A DNA stretch of 64,000 nucleotides from Streptomyces sp. H39-S7. Its GTDB lineage: Bacteria > Actinomycetota > Actinomycetes > Streptomycetales > Streptomycetaceae. Numbering within the stretch: the first letter of the stretch is position 1; each line of letters starts with the position of its first letter. The DNA lies in NCBI RefSeq assembly GCF_027158205.1, contig NZ_JAPVLU010000009.1, positions 1 through 64,000 on the forward strand. Reading direction: 5' to 3'. Below the pieces are notes generated by a model. The model ran no database searches. It was given only the letters and a program-made list of their open reading frames with translations, and was not told where the DNA came from. Below are positions 35,029 to 43,615 of this stretch, piece after piece. The translations under genes and the position numbers were made by a program.

Positions 35029-35192
35029 TCCGTGAGGGTGCGGCGGGTCTCCGCGCTTGCTCCGTCCCGCGGCGCCGGCCGAGTTGTGGAGCGACCAGCG
35101 GTCAGAGCCGGCTGACGTTGTCCAGGACGCTCACTCCAGCGGGAGCGGATCACCGCAGTCCTTGACGGCTGCCGGGCAACGGGCGAAGCGCG

Positions 35193-36203
35193 CTATCTGA
35201 CCTCGTCCGCGCGGAAGGTGCGGCGATAGGCGGCGGGTGTGGTGCGCAGGGCCTCGTGGAAGCGTCGGCGCAGGTTGACGGCCGAGGAGAGACCGACCCG
35301 GTGCGCGATGGTCTCCACCGGCAGGTCGGTCTCCTCCAGCAACGCGCGGGTGGCGGCGATCCGCCGGTCCAGCAGCCAGCGTCCGGGGCTGATGCCCAGT
35401 TGCTCGGTGAAGCGGCGGGTCAGTGTGCGGGCCGAGACCTGGGAGCGGACCGCCATTTCGGCGACGCTGACCGGCTGGTCGAGGCGCCCGGTCACCCACT
35501 CCAGCAGGGGGGCCAGCGAGTCGGCGACCGGTCCGGAGGTGGGGAGTTCGGCGTACTGCAGCTGGCAGCCCTCGCGGTGGGGCGGCATCACCATCTGCCG
35601 GGCGATCCGCATCGCGTACGCGGCACCCTGGTCGGCACGCACCAGGTGCAGGCACAGGTCCACGCCGGCCGCCGAGCCGGCGCTGGTGGCGACGTCGCCG
35701 TGGTCCACATAGAGCACCGCGGGGTCGACCTGCACCTGCGGGAACCGGGCGGCCAATTCGGCGGCCTGGGCCCAGTGGGTGGCGGCCCGCCGGCCATCCA
35801 GCAGCCCTGCGGCGGCGAGGACGAAGGCGCCCGAGCAGATGCCGGCGATCCGTGCGCCGCGCCGGTGCGCTCGCAGGACCGCCGCGACCACCGCCGGCGG
35901 CACCTCGGTGCCGGGTGCCTGCTGCCAGCCGGGAACCAGGACGGTGTCCGCGTGCTCCAGCGCGTCCAGGCCCGCCGTGACCAGCAGGCCGTATCCGGCC
36001 TGGGTGCTCACCGGGCCGGGCTGCTCGGTGCAGACCTCGAACGCGTAGCGGGCGGGGATGGCCGGCCCGTGGTCACCGAACACCTCGGCGGCGCAGGCCA
36101 GCGGGAAGGTCGACTGCGGAGGCTGCAGCAGTGCCACCACCCGGTGCGGCGCCGGCGATTTCGGCAACGAGCGAAGCGTCATGGCGGGAAAGTACCCCAT
36201 CAT
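35193..36203 (-). CDS. GlxA-family transcriptional regulator (DJ-1/PfpI + AraC HTH)
   Basis: 336 residues (329 if ATG 36182 is used). The amidotransferase-like domain has GICSGAFVLAAAGLLDGRRAATHW (elbow Cys present). The AraC HTH pair is VSARTLTRRFTEQLGISPGRWLL and ETIAHRVGLSSAVNLRRRF. It resembles the regulator at 2674 but is not a recent duplicate. It is divergent from an MFS exporter (51-bp gap) and probably controls it. Confidence 0.83.
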   Translation of the reverse strand: MMGYFPAMTLRSLPKSPAPHRVVALLQPPQSTFPLACAAEVFGDHGPAIPARYAFEVCTEQPGPVSTQAGYGLLVTAGLDALEHADTVLVPGWQQAPGTEVPPAVVAAVLRAHRRGARIAGICSGAFVLAAAGLLDGRRAATHWAQAAELAARFPQVQVDPAVLYVDHGDVATSAGSAAGVDLCLHLVRADQGAAYAMRIARQMVMPPHREGCQLQYAELPTSGPVADSLAPLLEWVTGRLDQPVSVAEMAVRSQVSARTLTRRFTEQLGISPGRWLLDRRIAATRALLEETDLPVETIAHRVGLSSAVNLRRRFHEALRTTPAAYRRTFRADEVR

Positions 36204-36254
36204 GTCGTTCAGGACACTGGGATGGCCGATTAGTCCGGACCAGGATGACGTGTT

Positions 36255-37595
36255 GTGACCACCACGCAGGCTCGAACCCCGTCCTCACCGCTCACCGATA
36301 CCCCCGGCGTCGACCGGCCGCCCGCCCGGCCCCCGTTGTGGGACCGGCGCTTCTCGCTCTATTTCACCGCCCGCGCGGTCTCGCTGGTCGGCGACGCGAT
36401 GATGCCGGTGGCCGCCGCGCTCGCGGTCGGCCCGCTGTACGGGATCTCCGGGGTCGGCCTGGTCCTCGGCACCTGGACCGGGACGTTCGTCGTCCTGGTC
36501 CTGTTCGGCGGGGTGTTCGCCGACCGGATCGGCGCGCGCCTCATGATGGTCGGCGCGGACCTCGTCCGGGTGCTCACCCAGGGCGTGCTCGCGGCCGCGT
36601 TCTTCCTCGGGTCCCCGCCGTTCTGGCTGCTGGTGACCATGGCGGCACTGGCGGGTGCGGCCGTCGCGATGTTCCTGCCGGGGGTGAACGGGATGGTCCC
36701 GCTGGTCGCCCGCGAACCGCAACGAGCCAACGCCACGCTCAAAGTGGCCGACGCGCTCGCCCAACTACTCGGCCCGGCCCTGGCAGGGTTGCTGATCGCG
36801 CTGACCGGCGCCGGGACCGTGTACGCCATCGACGCCGGCACCTTCGTGCTCAGCGCCCTGTGCCTGGCACTGATCCGCCTCGCCCCCGTCGGCACTCCCG
36901 CACACACCCCAGCCGATGCCGACACCCCAGCACGCAGCGGAAGTTCCCTGCGCCGCGACCTGCGCCAGGGCTGGCACGAGTTCCGCTCCCGCACCTGGAT
37001 GTGGGCGGTGATCCTGATCTGGGTGGCCTACGGCATGCTGCTGTTCGGCCCGCTGGTCCCACTCAGCTCGGCCCTGATCGGTGCCCGACTCGGCCCGAAC
37101 ACCTACGGCCTGGCCGTCTCCTTCCTCGGTGTCGGAACGGTGCTCGGCGGCCTGCTGGCACTGCGGCTGCGACCGGCCCGGCCGCTGGCCGCCGGCGCGC
37201 TGGCGATGGCGCTGTTCACCGCTCTTCCACTGTGCGTGGCGTTGCACGCCGCGCTGCCCGTGCTGCTGGCGGGCCACGCCCTCGCCGGCGGCGGCTTGGC
37301 GTTCTGGTCGGTGATGTGGGCGACCAGCGTGCAGACCCACACCCCGGCCGCGGTACTCAACCGGGTCAGCGCGTACGAGTTGGCCGGCTCGGTGTCCGGG
37401 ATCGCGCTCGGCCAGATACTGGCGGGCCCGGCCACCGCGCTGGCCTCCCCCGAACGGCTGCTGCTGCTCTCGGCGGGCACCTGCCTGGCGGGCTGCGTGG
37501 CCCTCCTCGCGATCCCGGCAATCCGCACCCTGCGCCGCGCCACTCCCACGGCCGGAACGAAGCCGGAAACACCAGGCGGCGCGCCCGCGGAATGA
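36255..37595 (+). CDS. MFS transporter
   Basis: 446 residues from GTG 36255, with about 12 TM helices. VFADRIGARLMMVGADLVRV is the loop 2-3 motif A region, and LPGVNGMVPLVAREPQRANATLKVADALAQLLGPALAG is typical of the MFS_3/enterobactin-exporter-like group. It probably effluxes a small molecule sensed by the divergent GlxA-type regulator. Substrate unknown. Confidence 0.82.
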   Translation: MTTTQARTPSSPLTDTPGVDRPPARPPLWDRRFSLYFTARAVSLVGDAMMPVAAALAVGPLYGISGVGLVLGTWTGTFVVLVLFGGVFADRIGARLMMVGADLVRVLTQGVLAAAFFLGSPPFWLLVTMAALAGAAVAMFLPGVNGMVPLVAREPQRANATLKVADALAQLLGPALAGLLIALTGAGTVYAIDAGTFVLSALCLALIRLAPVGTPAHTPADADTPARSGSSLRRDLRQGWHEFRSRTWMWAVILIWVAYGMLLFGPLVPLSSALIGARLGPNTYGLAVSFLGVGTVLGGLLALRLRPARPLAAGALAMALFTALPLCVALHAALPVLLAGHALAGGGLAFWSVMWATSVQTHTPAAVLNRVSAYELAGSVSGIALGQILAGPATALASPERLLLLSAGTCLAGCVALLAIPAIRTLRRATPTAGTKPETPGGAPAE

Positions 37596-37738
37596 ACGCC
37601 CCCGCGACCACCCGATCCCGGCACCACGTAGCGGCCGGCGGACCACCGCCGACCCAGGGAGTCTCATCCACGGCCTGCGCCACCAACCAAAGGGCCGACC
37701 TGGGCCCGTGGCCTCTTCCCGTCAGCAGCTCGGGTCGT

Positions 37739-39268
37739 TCACGCGGGGCCGCCGATCAGCCTGGCCGTGGTGCAGGCCGACCAGGGCCGAAGGCGGCCGG
37801 TCTCCGCACGGGCGATCTCCGCATCGTAGGCGGCCGCGCCGAAGCGGTATTCCGGCAGTTCCGGCAGGGGCTCCTCGGAATGTCCCGCGGTCGGCGGGCG
37901 CCGCCAGCCCTGCCACAGCACATGGTCGCCTGCCCGGCGGATGGTGACGTAGAGCGCCCCGCAGCACCCCTCCGTGCAGGAGGCCTCCGCCAGTTGCACC
38001 TCACGGGGTTCTGGCCCCGCCCGCAGTCTTCCCCCGTCCAACAGGTACACCGGGGCGTTTGCGTGACCCCGCCCGAAGGCCGACGGGACCAGCGGGCGCC
38101 CGTCCAGCAGGATGCGGGTTTCGTGGGGAGGCAGGTGAGCCGGATCGCCCGTCACCACTTCGACGCGCAGTCGGCTGGACGTGGCCGGGCCGGCGAACGG
38201 CTGTCGGGAGGTACGCCGGATCCACGCGGCGCGGCGCTGCTGGTCAGTGTTCCCGTGGCGGGAGGCGGCGTCCGGCACCGCGGCCCACGGGGCCGTGGAC
38301 AGCAGCCGCCCGAGTGACTCCAGCAGATCCCCGCGCCGGCCGGGGGCCCACTCCAGCAGCGCGGCGGGGCCGCTCTTCAGCTCCAGGACGAGCGACAGCA
38401 GCAGGACGTAGTGCTCGACGCAAGGCGCCAACTGCCCGGCCCGTGTGGCGACGGCCTCGCAGACGGTGAGAGCGTCGCGGTAGGCAAGGAGTTCGATCTG
38501 GTGTGACCTGCTCCTCGCCATGTGCGCGAGGAGGGCACCGGCCTGGGCGACAAGTTGCGCGTCGCCGGGGTGGTCGTCGAGCAGGGCCGGCAGTCGCGCG
38601 GCCTCCGCGATACGGCGCGCGACCGTGCCGTCCATGCAGTTGCGTGACGTAGGCACGGCCACCAGTTCCTGATGGACGGCAGCCGCGTCCCGCGCCCAAA
38701 GGGCGTTGACGAGGGGGCGCAGGGCTTCGCGGCGCGTGTAGCCGGCAAGCCAGGTCAGCGCGGCGTCCGGACGATCAAGGATGTCGAGCGCGTCGACAGC
38801 CGGGCTCAAGAAATCCCTGAGCAGACCCAGGACGCGCAGATGGGGCACATCCTCCGGCTCGCCGAAACGGGTGAGCAGGGCCATGCCGGTGGCGACGGTG
38901 AGCCACGTGGTTCCCGCACGGGTCAGCCGCCGGCCGAGAGCACGGGCTGGCGCCTCCTGCCCGGCGGGAACGGTCAGTTCCGCCACGGCCGACCGGATCA
39001 TGTACCGGTGATGGCCATGGACACCGAACTCGGTGAAACGTCGCCGCAACTCCTCAGGGCCGCCGGGCAGCGGCGTCAGTGCATCCTGGATGGCGGCTCG
39101 CGACCCGTCCCAGGTCAGCGCCGGGAACTCGATCGGTTCGGGGCTCGAGGGGAGGGGGAAACCGCCGCGGCGCGGGATCCCGCCAGGAGCCTCCCGCAAC
39201 TGCCGTAGTGCGTGGTCGTACAAAGCGAGCGGGGCCGGGGGCGCGTCGCGCCCGTCGCGGGCGCTCAC
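37739..39268 (-). CDS. Hypothetical protein with helical N-terminus and CxxxCC motif
   Basis: 509 residues. I do not recognise the whole protein. Residues 70-330 are mainly alpha-helical and repeat-like (FGEPEDVPHLRVLGLLRDFL, LWARDAAAVHQELVAV). The last 110 residues form a beta-rich module containing EASCTEGCCGALYVTIRR, a Cys cluster that may bind metal or form a disulfide. No signal peptide or TM helix. Upstream lies a long hairpin and a small HEAT-repeat gene on the same strand. Confidence 0.65.
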   Translation of the reverse strand: MSARDGRDAPPAPLALYDHALRQLREAPGGIPRRGGFPLPSSPEPIEFPALTWDGSRAAIQDALTPLPGGPEELRRRFTEFGVHGHHRYMIRSAVAELTVPAGQEAPARALGRRLTRAGTTWLTVATGMALLTRFGEPEDVPHLRVLGLLRDFLSPAVDALDILDRPDAALTWLAGYTRREALRPLVNALWARDAAAVHQELVAVPTSRNCMDGTVARRIAEAARLPALLDDHPGDAQLVAQAGALLAHMARSRSHQIELLAYRDALTVCEAVATRAGQLAPCVEHYVLLLSLVLELKSGPAALLEWAPGRRGDLLESLGRLLSTAPWAAVPDAASRHGNTDQQRRAAWIRRTSRQPFAGPATSSRLRVEVVTGDPAHLPPHETRILLDGRPLVPSAFGRGHANAPVYLLDGGRLRAGPEPREVQLAEASCTEGCCGALYVTIRRAGDHVLWQGWRRPPTAGHSEEPLPELPEYRFGAAAYDAEIARAETGRLRPWSACTTARLIGGPA

Positions 39269-39345
39269 AGGGCGCGGTGGGACTCGATTCCATAGGTCAT
39301 GTGCGTACTGTGCCAGACGGGTCTGCGATCTGTCGAAGGGACTGC

Positions 39346-39391
39346 CCGAGCCCTGGCCTTGGCCCGCAGTTTCGCCAAGGCCAGGGCTCGG
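39346..39391. terminator. 18-bp perfect hairpin terminator
   Basis: Arms 39346-39363 and 39374-39391 are perfectly complementary around a 10-base loop. It starts 15 bp past the stop of the HEAT-repeat gene and lies 78 bp before the next gene on that strand. No T-tract. Confidence 0.6.
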
Positions 39392-39405
39392 CCGGCGACA
39401 GCCGT

Positions 39406-39744
39406 CTATGTGATCGTGCCGTTGGATCGGGCTTTCCAGAGCAGGGTCCGTGCCTCGGGGGTGTCGAGCTTGGTCAGGCCCGCGGCGGCCCAGAACCGCA
39501 GGAACTCGTCCGGGCTGTTGAGTTGCGCGCCGAGCGTCGGCAGAGCAGCGGGAGATCGGGCGGCCCCGATGAGCTCGAGCAGCCAGCAGCGCAGACCTTG
39601 GTCGTCCTGCTCCAGTTCGAACTGCTCGAGGAGCTCGTCGAGATGCTCCGCGGCATGCGGCAGGAGTCGGTGGAAGCCGTCCTCCCGACGTTGTGGATCG
39701 CGCGTTCGCATCAGCCGCATGGCCTCACGGAAGTCCTTCGTCAC
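39406..39744 (-). CDS. Small HEAT-repeat protein
   Basis: 112 residues, entirely helical. Two to three HEAT-like repeats can be read: RLLPHAAEHLDELLEQFELE, LRCWLLELIGAARSPAALPTLGAQL, and FLRFWAAAGLTKLDTPEARTLLWKA. Such small repeat proteins are binding scaffolds. No partner is evident; the GNAT protein upstream is 91 bp away on the same strand. Confidence 0.65.
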   Translation of the reverse strand: MTKDFREAMRLMRTRDPQRREDGFHRLLPHAAEHLDELLEQFELEQDDQGLRCWLLELIGAARSPAALPTLGAQLNSPDEFLRFWAAAGLTKLDTPEARTLLWKARSNGTIT

Positions 39745-39835
39745 GCCCGTCAGGCTATGGCCACGAGCGCGATGCCGCCGGAGTCCTGGAGGAACCCGCG
39801 GGCAGGTCGTGCCGGTGCCACCGATTCATGCGCAC

Positions 39836-40879
39836 TCAGGTCAGGCCGGACACATTCCACTCCCAGACTGCGCCGCCCGTGTCGTGGCGGAAGCCCACTG
39901 ACTCGTTGACGTGCACCATCGCATCGTTTCCGATGGCATTCCATGCCGTGACGGTAGTCAGCTCCGGCTCGTGCTCCATGGCCCACGACATGTTCGCCCG
40001 CTTGAGGCTCGCGCCGAGGCCATGGCCCCGATGGGACGGGCGGACGATGGTGTCCCACTGGCTGGCGTGTCGGTGGTGCGATTCGGCCAATCCGAGAGAG
40101 GAGTAGGCGACCAGCTCACCCGTCAGCACGTGCCGCACGGCGCTCACATACGTTCGGTAGCCCCACATTTGTAGGGATTTGTACAGGGCGTCGATCTTCT
40201 CGCCGTCGGTCTTCTCGGGTGCTCGCTTGCTGTCGGAGCGGGCAGCCTCTTCCGCCGCAAGGCTTGAGGACAGTTGTGCGAAGGCAGGCAAATACTCCGG
40301 GGGAACACCTCCGCGCCAACGGAGGGTCTCATATCCAGGATGGTCCCTACCGGAATCGATCGAACCTGCTTCGATACGCAGCGTCAGCCGTTGGTAACGC
40401 GTTCTGCACACAGCGCCGGTTGCCTCGGCGAATGCCTCGCCAGAGCTTGAGCCCGTCTCCGGATCGATGACCAGCGCGGAAGCGCTCAGGACTCTTCGCC
40501 CTTGCAGGAGCTGGGCGGCGCTTGCCATCAGCGCGCTTCCGATACCCCTGCGGCGGAAATCCGGGTGAACGAAGAAGTGCACGATGTCCGCGCCCTCCTC
40601 GCCGTCCCCCACACCGATGGACAGGATCCCCACCGGCTGTCCTTCGACCCTCGCTCCCCAGGCCAGCGAGGTATTCCCGGGCCTCGGGTACTGCACCTGC
40701 CCGAGGAACGCTGTGGGGCACGCCGGGGGGTCCGACGGGCGCTCCCACCTCAGCGTCTGTCGATACGGCAAGGAGAAATCATCGATTGCACCGACCTCAT
40801 CGACGGCGAGCGGCTCGACGGCTGCGGAGCTTTTCCACACAGGTGACTCCTCGTATTCAACTCCCTCGAAGGAAAGCAT
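39836..40879 (-). CDS. Tandem GNAT acetyltransferase-like protein
   Basis: 347 residues with two GNAT-like halves. The first has the acetyl-CoA loop in VHFFVHPDFRRRGIGSALMASAAQLL. The second has WDTIVRPSHRGHGLGASLKRANMSWAME followed by WNAIGNDAMVHVNESVGFRH, a typical GNAT end. One half may be non-catalytic. Family members of this length acetylate mycothiol precursors or small molecules, but no specific substrate is suggested. It is last in a same-strand row of redox and hydrolase genes. Confidence 0.75.
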   Translation of the reverse strand: MLSFEGVEYEESPVWKSSAAVEPLAVDEVGAIDDFSLPYRQTLRWERPSDPPACPTAFLGQVQYPRPGNTSLAWGARVEGQPVGILSIGVGDGEEGADIVHFFVHPDFRRRGIGSALMASAAQLLQGRRVLSASALVIDPETGSSSGEAFAEATGAVCRTRYQRLTLRIEAGSIDSGRDHPGYETLRWRGGVPPEYLPAFAQLSSSLAAEEAARSDSKRAPEKTDGEKIDALYKSLQMWGYRTYVSAVRHVLTGELVAYSSLGLAESHHRHASQWDTIVRPSHRGHGLGASLKRANMSWAMEHEPELTTVTAWNAIGNDAMVHVNESVGFRHDTGGAVWEWNVSGLT

Positions 40880-40958
40880 CCTGACGCCGGCAACGTCACT
40901 CCATTATCCGAACGAGCGGCGGAGTCAGCGGCCCGTGCCAGTCACGGCCGCAGCCTGC

Positions 40959-41498
40959 TCATCGGCTGTGGTGAACCGGTGCTGCAGCCACGCTCAGCTC
41001 CGAGCAGCCCACCACCGTGCCGAACCGCGGGAAGTTGAGCCGGATCGCCGCCTCATGCTCCTCCGCGGACAGGGCCGTCATCGCGTCCTCGGCGAACACC
41101 AGCTCGTAGCCGAGGTCACTTGCGGCCCGAGCCGTGGACTCCACACCCATGTTGGTCGCGATGCCGCCGAAGACCAGCGTGCTGACGCCTCTTGCGCGCA
41201 CCAGCTCGTCCAGGCCGGTGGCATGGAAGGCACCGACCGTTCCCTTGACCACCACGCTGCCCGCCAACCGGGCGACAGACGGGTGCAGTTCGCTGCCGGG
41301 CGGTTGCTCCGCCACCCCCGGCCGATCCACCCGCACCGCCACCACGAGCGCCCCGGCCGCGGCAAACCGCTCCGCCAGCCCGCACGCCGCCAGCAACGCC
41401 TCGTCGCCCGAGCGCGGAGCCAGGGGCAGGGCGACGATGCGCGGCATGAAGTCGACAAGGACGAGCGCGGTGCGGGCCGGATCCAAGGTCATCGTCAT
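40959..41498 (-). CDS. Isochorismatase-family hydrolase lacking the catalytic Cys
   Basis: 179 residues. Asp16 (LVLVDFM) and Lys86 (VVVKGTVGAF) match the family triad. At the nucleophile position FGGIATNMGVESTARAA has Gly119 where amidases have Cys. True isochorismatases (EntB, PhzD) and some YecD-like proteins also have Gly here, so it may cleave a vinyl ether or be non-hydrolytic. It starts 9 bp after the NIPSNAP gene, indicating one transcript. Confidence 0.75.
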   Translation of the reverse strand: MTMTLDPARTALVLVDFMPRIVALPLAPRSGDEALLAACGLAERFAAAGALVVAVRVDRPGVAEQPPGSELHPSVARLAGSVVVKGTVGAFHATGLDELVRARGVSTLVFGGIATNMGVESTARAASDLGYELVFAEDAMTALSAEEHEAAIRLNFPRFGTVVGCSELSVAAAPVHHSR

Positions 41499-41507
41499 GG
41501 GCGCACC

Positions 41508-41834
41508 CTACTGCCCGGTCTCACCGTCGAGGGGCCGCAGGAAGCGGCGCTCGTACCGCTTGATGCAGCCTGTGGAGCGGGCCAGTTGCATCGTCTCCTG
41601 GCCTTCCGGGTCGGTCAGGCTGTCCTTGCGGTACTGCTCGTACTCCGCGAAACCGGGGAAGGAGAAGAGGGCGTACGCGATATCGCTGTCACCCTCGCTC
41701 GGCAGGAAGTAGCCGTGGTGCGTTCCGCCGAAGCGGTTGACGAGTCGGACCCAGCGGCGACCGTACTCCTCGAAGTCCGCGAGCTTGTCGGCGTCGATCT
41801 CGTACTTGAGATGAATAGTGATCACAAGCGACAT
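41508..41834 (-). CDS. NIPSNAP-family protein
   Basis: 108 residues from MSLVITIHLKYEID; upstream open frame is not protein-like. The alpha/beta-barrel dimer pattern (KYEIDADKLADFEEYGRRWVRLVNRFGGTHHGYFLPSEG, then SFPGFAEYEQYRKD) is typical of NIPSNAP. Small stand-alone members are often found beside oxidoreductases. It is between the quinone-oxidoreductase-like gene (64 bp upstream) and the isochorismatase-like gene (9 bp downstream). Confidence 0.75.
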   Translation of the reverse strand: MSLVITIHLKYEIDADKLADFEEYGRRWVRLVNRFGGTHHGYFLPSEGDSDIAYALFSFPGFAEYEQYRKDSLTDPEGQETMQLARSTGCIKRYERRFLRPLDGETGQ

Positions 41835-41898
41835 CATGCCGCATGGCCCCCTGGCCGAGGACCCTACGGCGACCGCCGTGTACCGGAGCGAGCCGGAT

Positions 41899-42816
41899 CT
41901 AGGGCCGCAGCACGATCTTGCCGTGGGTATGCCGCTGTTCCAGTTCGCGGAACGCATCGCGCACCCGCTCCAGCGGGTACGTGCGGGCGATCGGCACTTC
42001 CAACTCGCCGCGTGCGGCGAGCCGGGCCAGCTCGCCGAGCACGACCGCGCTCGCCGCCGAGCCTTCTCCGTAGGTCCGCGCACCGACCCTGGCCGCAGCC
42101 TGCCAGTCGCGGATCGTGTTGATGCGCTCCGGCTGTACACCCAGCTCCACTGCCAGATCGACGTAGCCCTCGCCGAACGTGTCGATGAACGCGTCGACGC
42201 TCCCGCCGGACGCCTCTCGGATCCGTTCCGCCACGCCCTCCCCGTACCCGACCGGGATGACTCCGCGGTCCTTCAACCAAGCGTGGTTCCGCTCGCTCGC
42301 CAGCCCGATCACCGTGGCGCCGCGCCGCCGCGCGAGCTGCACGGCAAGGGACCCGACTCCGCCGGCCGCACCGGACACGACGACCGTGTCGGCGGATCCG
42401 GGGTCCACCGCGAAAACGGTGGCGTATGCGGTCGTGCCGGCCACGTACAACGACCCGGCCACGTCCCAGGACAGCCCCTGCGGACGTGAGGTCACTGTCA
42501 CGTCTTCGACCGCGACGAACTCCGCGTGGCTCGCCCGGTTGTGGGTGAAGCCCAGCACCTCGTCCCCCACCGCGAAGCCGCGCACCTGCGGTCCTGCCTC
42601 CACCACGACTCCGGCCAGGTCGCTGCCCTGTCCGGAGGGGAAGGTCGCCGGCCAGCGGCCGTGCCGCGCGCCCTCGCGGATCATCACCTCGCCGGGCTGG
42701 ATCCCGGCAGCGCGGACCTCGACCAGCACCTGTCCGGGGCCGGGCACGGGCCGCTCGACCTCCTCCACCCGCAGCACATCGATCCCGCCGTACTTGTAGA
42801 ACCGCACCGCCCGCAT
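41899..42816 (-). CDS. NADP-dependent quinone-oxidoreductase-like MDR enzyme
   Basis: 305 residues from MRAVRFYKYGG. The medium-chain dehydrogenase fold is clear: the GroES-like domain (GQVLVEVRAAGIQPGEVMIREG, GSDLAGVVVEAG), the NADP-binding motif SGAAGGVGSLAVQLARRRGA and the C-terminal HTHGKIVLRP. The catalytic zinc ligands are absent, as in quinone oxidoreductases. AAGGAG lies 14 bp before the ATG, a long spacing. It heads a probable operon with NIPSNAP and isochorismatase-like genes. Substrate unknown. Confidence 0.82.
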   Translation of the reverse strand: MRAVRFYKYGGIDVLRVEEVERPVPGPGQVLVEVRAAGIQPGEVMIREGARHGRWPATFPSGQGSDLAGVVVEAGPQVRGFAVGDEVLGFTHNRASHAEFVAVEDVTVTSRPQGLSWDVAGSLYVAGTTAYATVFAVDPGSADTVVVSGAAGGVGSLAVQLARRRGATVIGLASERNHAWLKDRGVIPVGYGEGVAERIREASGGSVDAFIDTFGEGYVDLAVELGVQPERINTIRDWQAAARVGARTYGEGSAASAVVLGELARLAARGELEVPIARTYPLERVRDAFRELEQRHTHGKIVLRP

Positions 42817-43034
42817 CGCGTGACCACCGCTCCTTCTCGTTCGGACAAGCCATGGGACGTTCCCGTACCGATGGCTCCACCTCGACCGTGTCATGGGGTG
42901 CAACAGCTCACGTGCCGGCGGTCTTCCCCTGGGCCCCACGGCCACCGGGCGTACCGGACAATCGGGGGTATCCCCTCGCGCCCGCAGCAAATGATTCGCA
43001 GTCGGCGGCCCGCGCTTCTAGTCTGCGTCGGGTG

Positions 43035-43526
43035 ATGACAGCCGATGACGTGGTGTTCGTCCTGGCCCTGTTGCGGCGGGCGAAGGTGGATGTCTGGGTC
43101 GGTGGAGGCTGGGGAGTCGACGCTCTGATCGGCGAGCAGACCCGGGACCACCGCGATCTTGATCTGATGCACCGACAGGACCAGGAGGCCGCGGTGCTGG
43201 CGGCCCTGTCCACGGAGGGCTTCGGGGAGAGCTTGGACATGAGGCCGATCCGCTTCGTGGTGACGGCTCCGGACAAGCGCGAGATCGACCTCCACCCGCT
43301 GGTCTTTTCCGCCGACGGTTCAGCGGTGCAGGCGTCGCCCGAGCCGGAGCGTCCCTTCGTCTATCCCTCCGCGTGCTTCGTGACGGGCAGCGTGCAGGGG
43401 ACGCCTGTTGCCTGCCTGTCCGCCGAGCAGCAGGTCTCCTTCCACCAGGGGTACGAACCGTCCGATCGCGATCTGCACGACATGGCGCAACTGCGTCGCG
43501 TCTTCGGAATCTCCACGCACTTTTGA
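43035..43526 (+). CDS. Nucleotidyltransferase (Lnu/AadA-like)
   Basis: 163 residues from ATG 43035 (GTG 43032 possible). VWVGGGWGVDALIGEQTRDHRDLDL is the lincosamide/aminoglycoside nucleotidyltransferase signature, where GG and the DLDL acidic pair bind metal-nucleotide. REIDLHP supplies another acidic residue. These enzymes adenylylate antibiotics, but many chromosomal relatives have no proven resistance role. Divergent from the MDR gene (218-bp gap). Confidence 0.75.
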   Translation: MTADDVVFVLALLRRAKVDVWVGGGWGVDALIGEQTRDHRDLDLMHRQDQEAAVLAALSTEGFGESLDMRPIRFVVTAPDKREIDLHPLVFSADGSAVQASPEPERPFVYPSACFVTGSVQGTPVACLSAEQQVSFHQGYEPSDRDLHDMAQLRRVFGISTHF

Positions 43527-43615
43527 CGAGCCCTGTCGGCGGGCCGGGACCACGCCCCTGGCCCCCGCCCGCCGACGACGGCCCCGTCGACGAGAGCATC
43601 GATCGCGCGTCCGGC

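Noticed and set aside
36264-36290. GGTTCGAGCC on the reverse strand, tRNA-like
   Set aside because: No T-stem or cloverleaf can be drawn and it lies in the MFS coding sequence.
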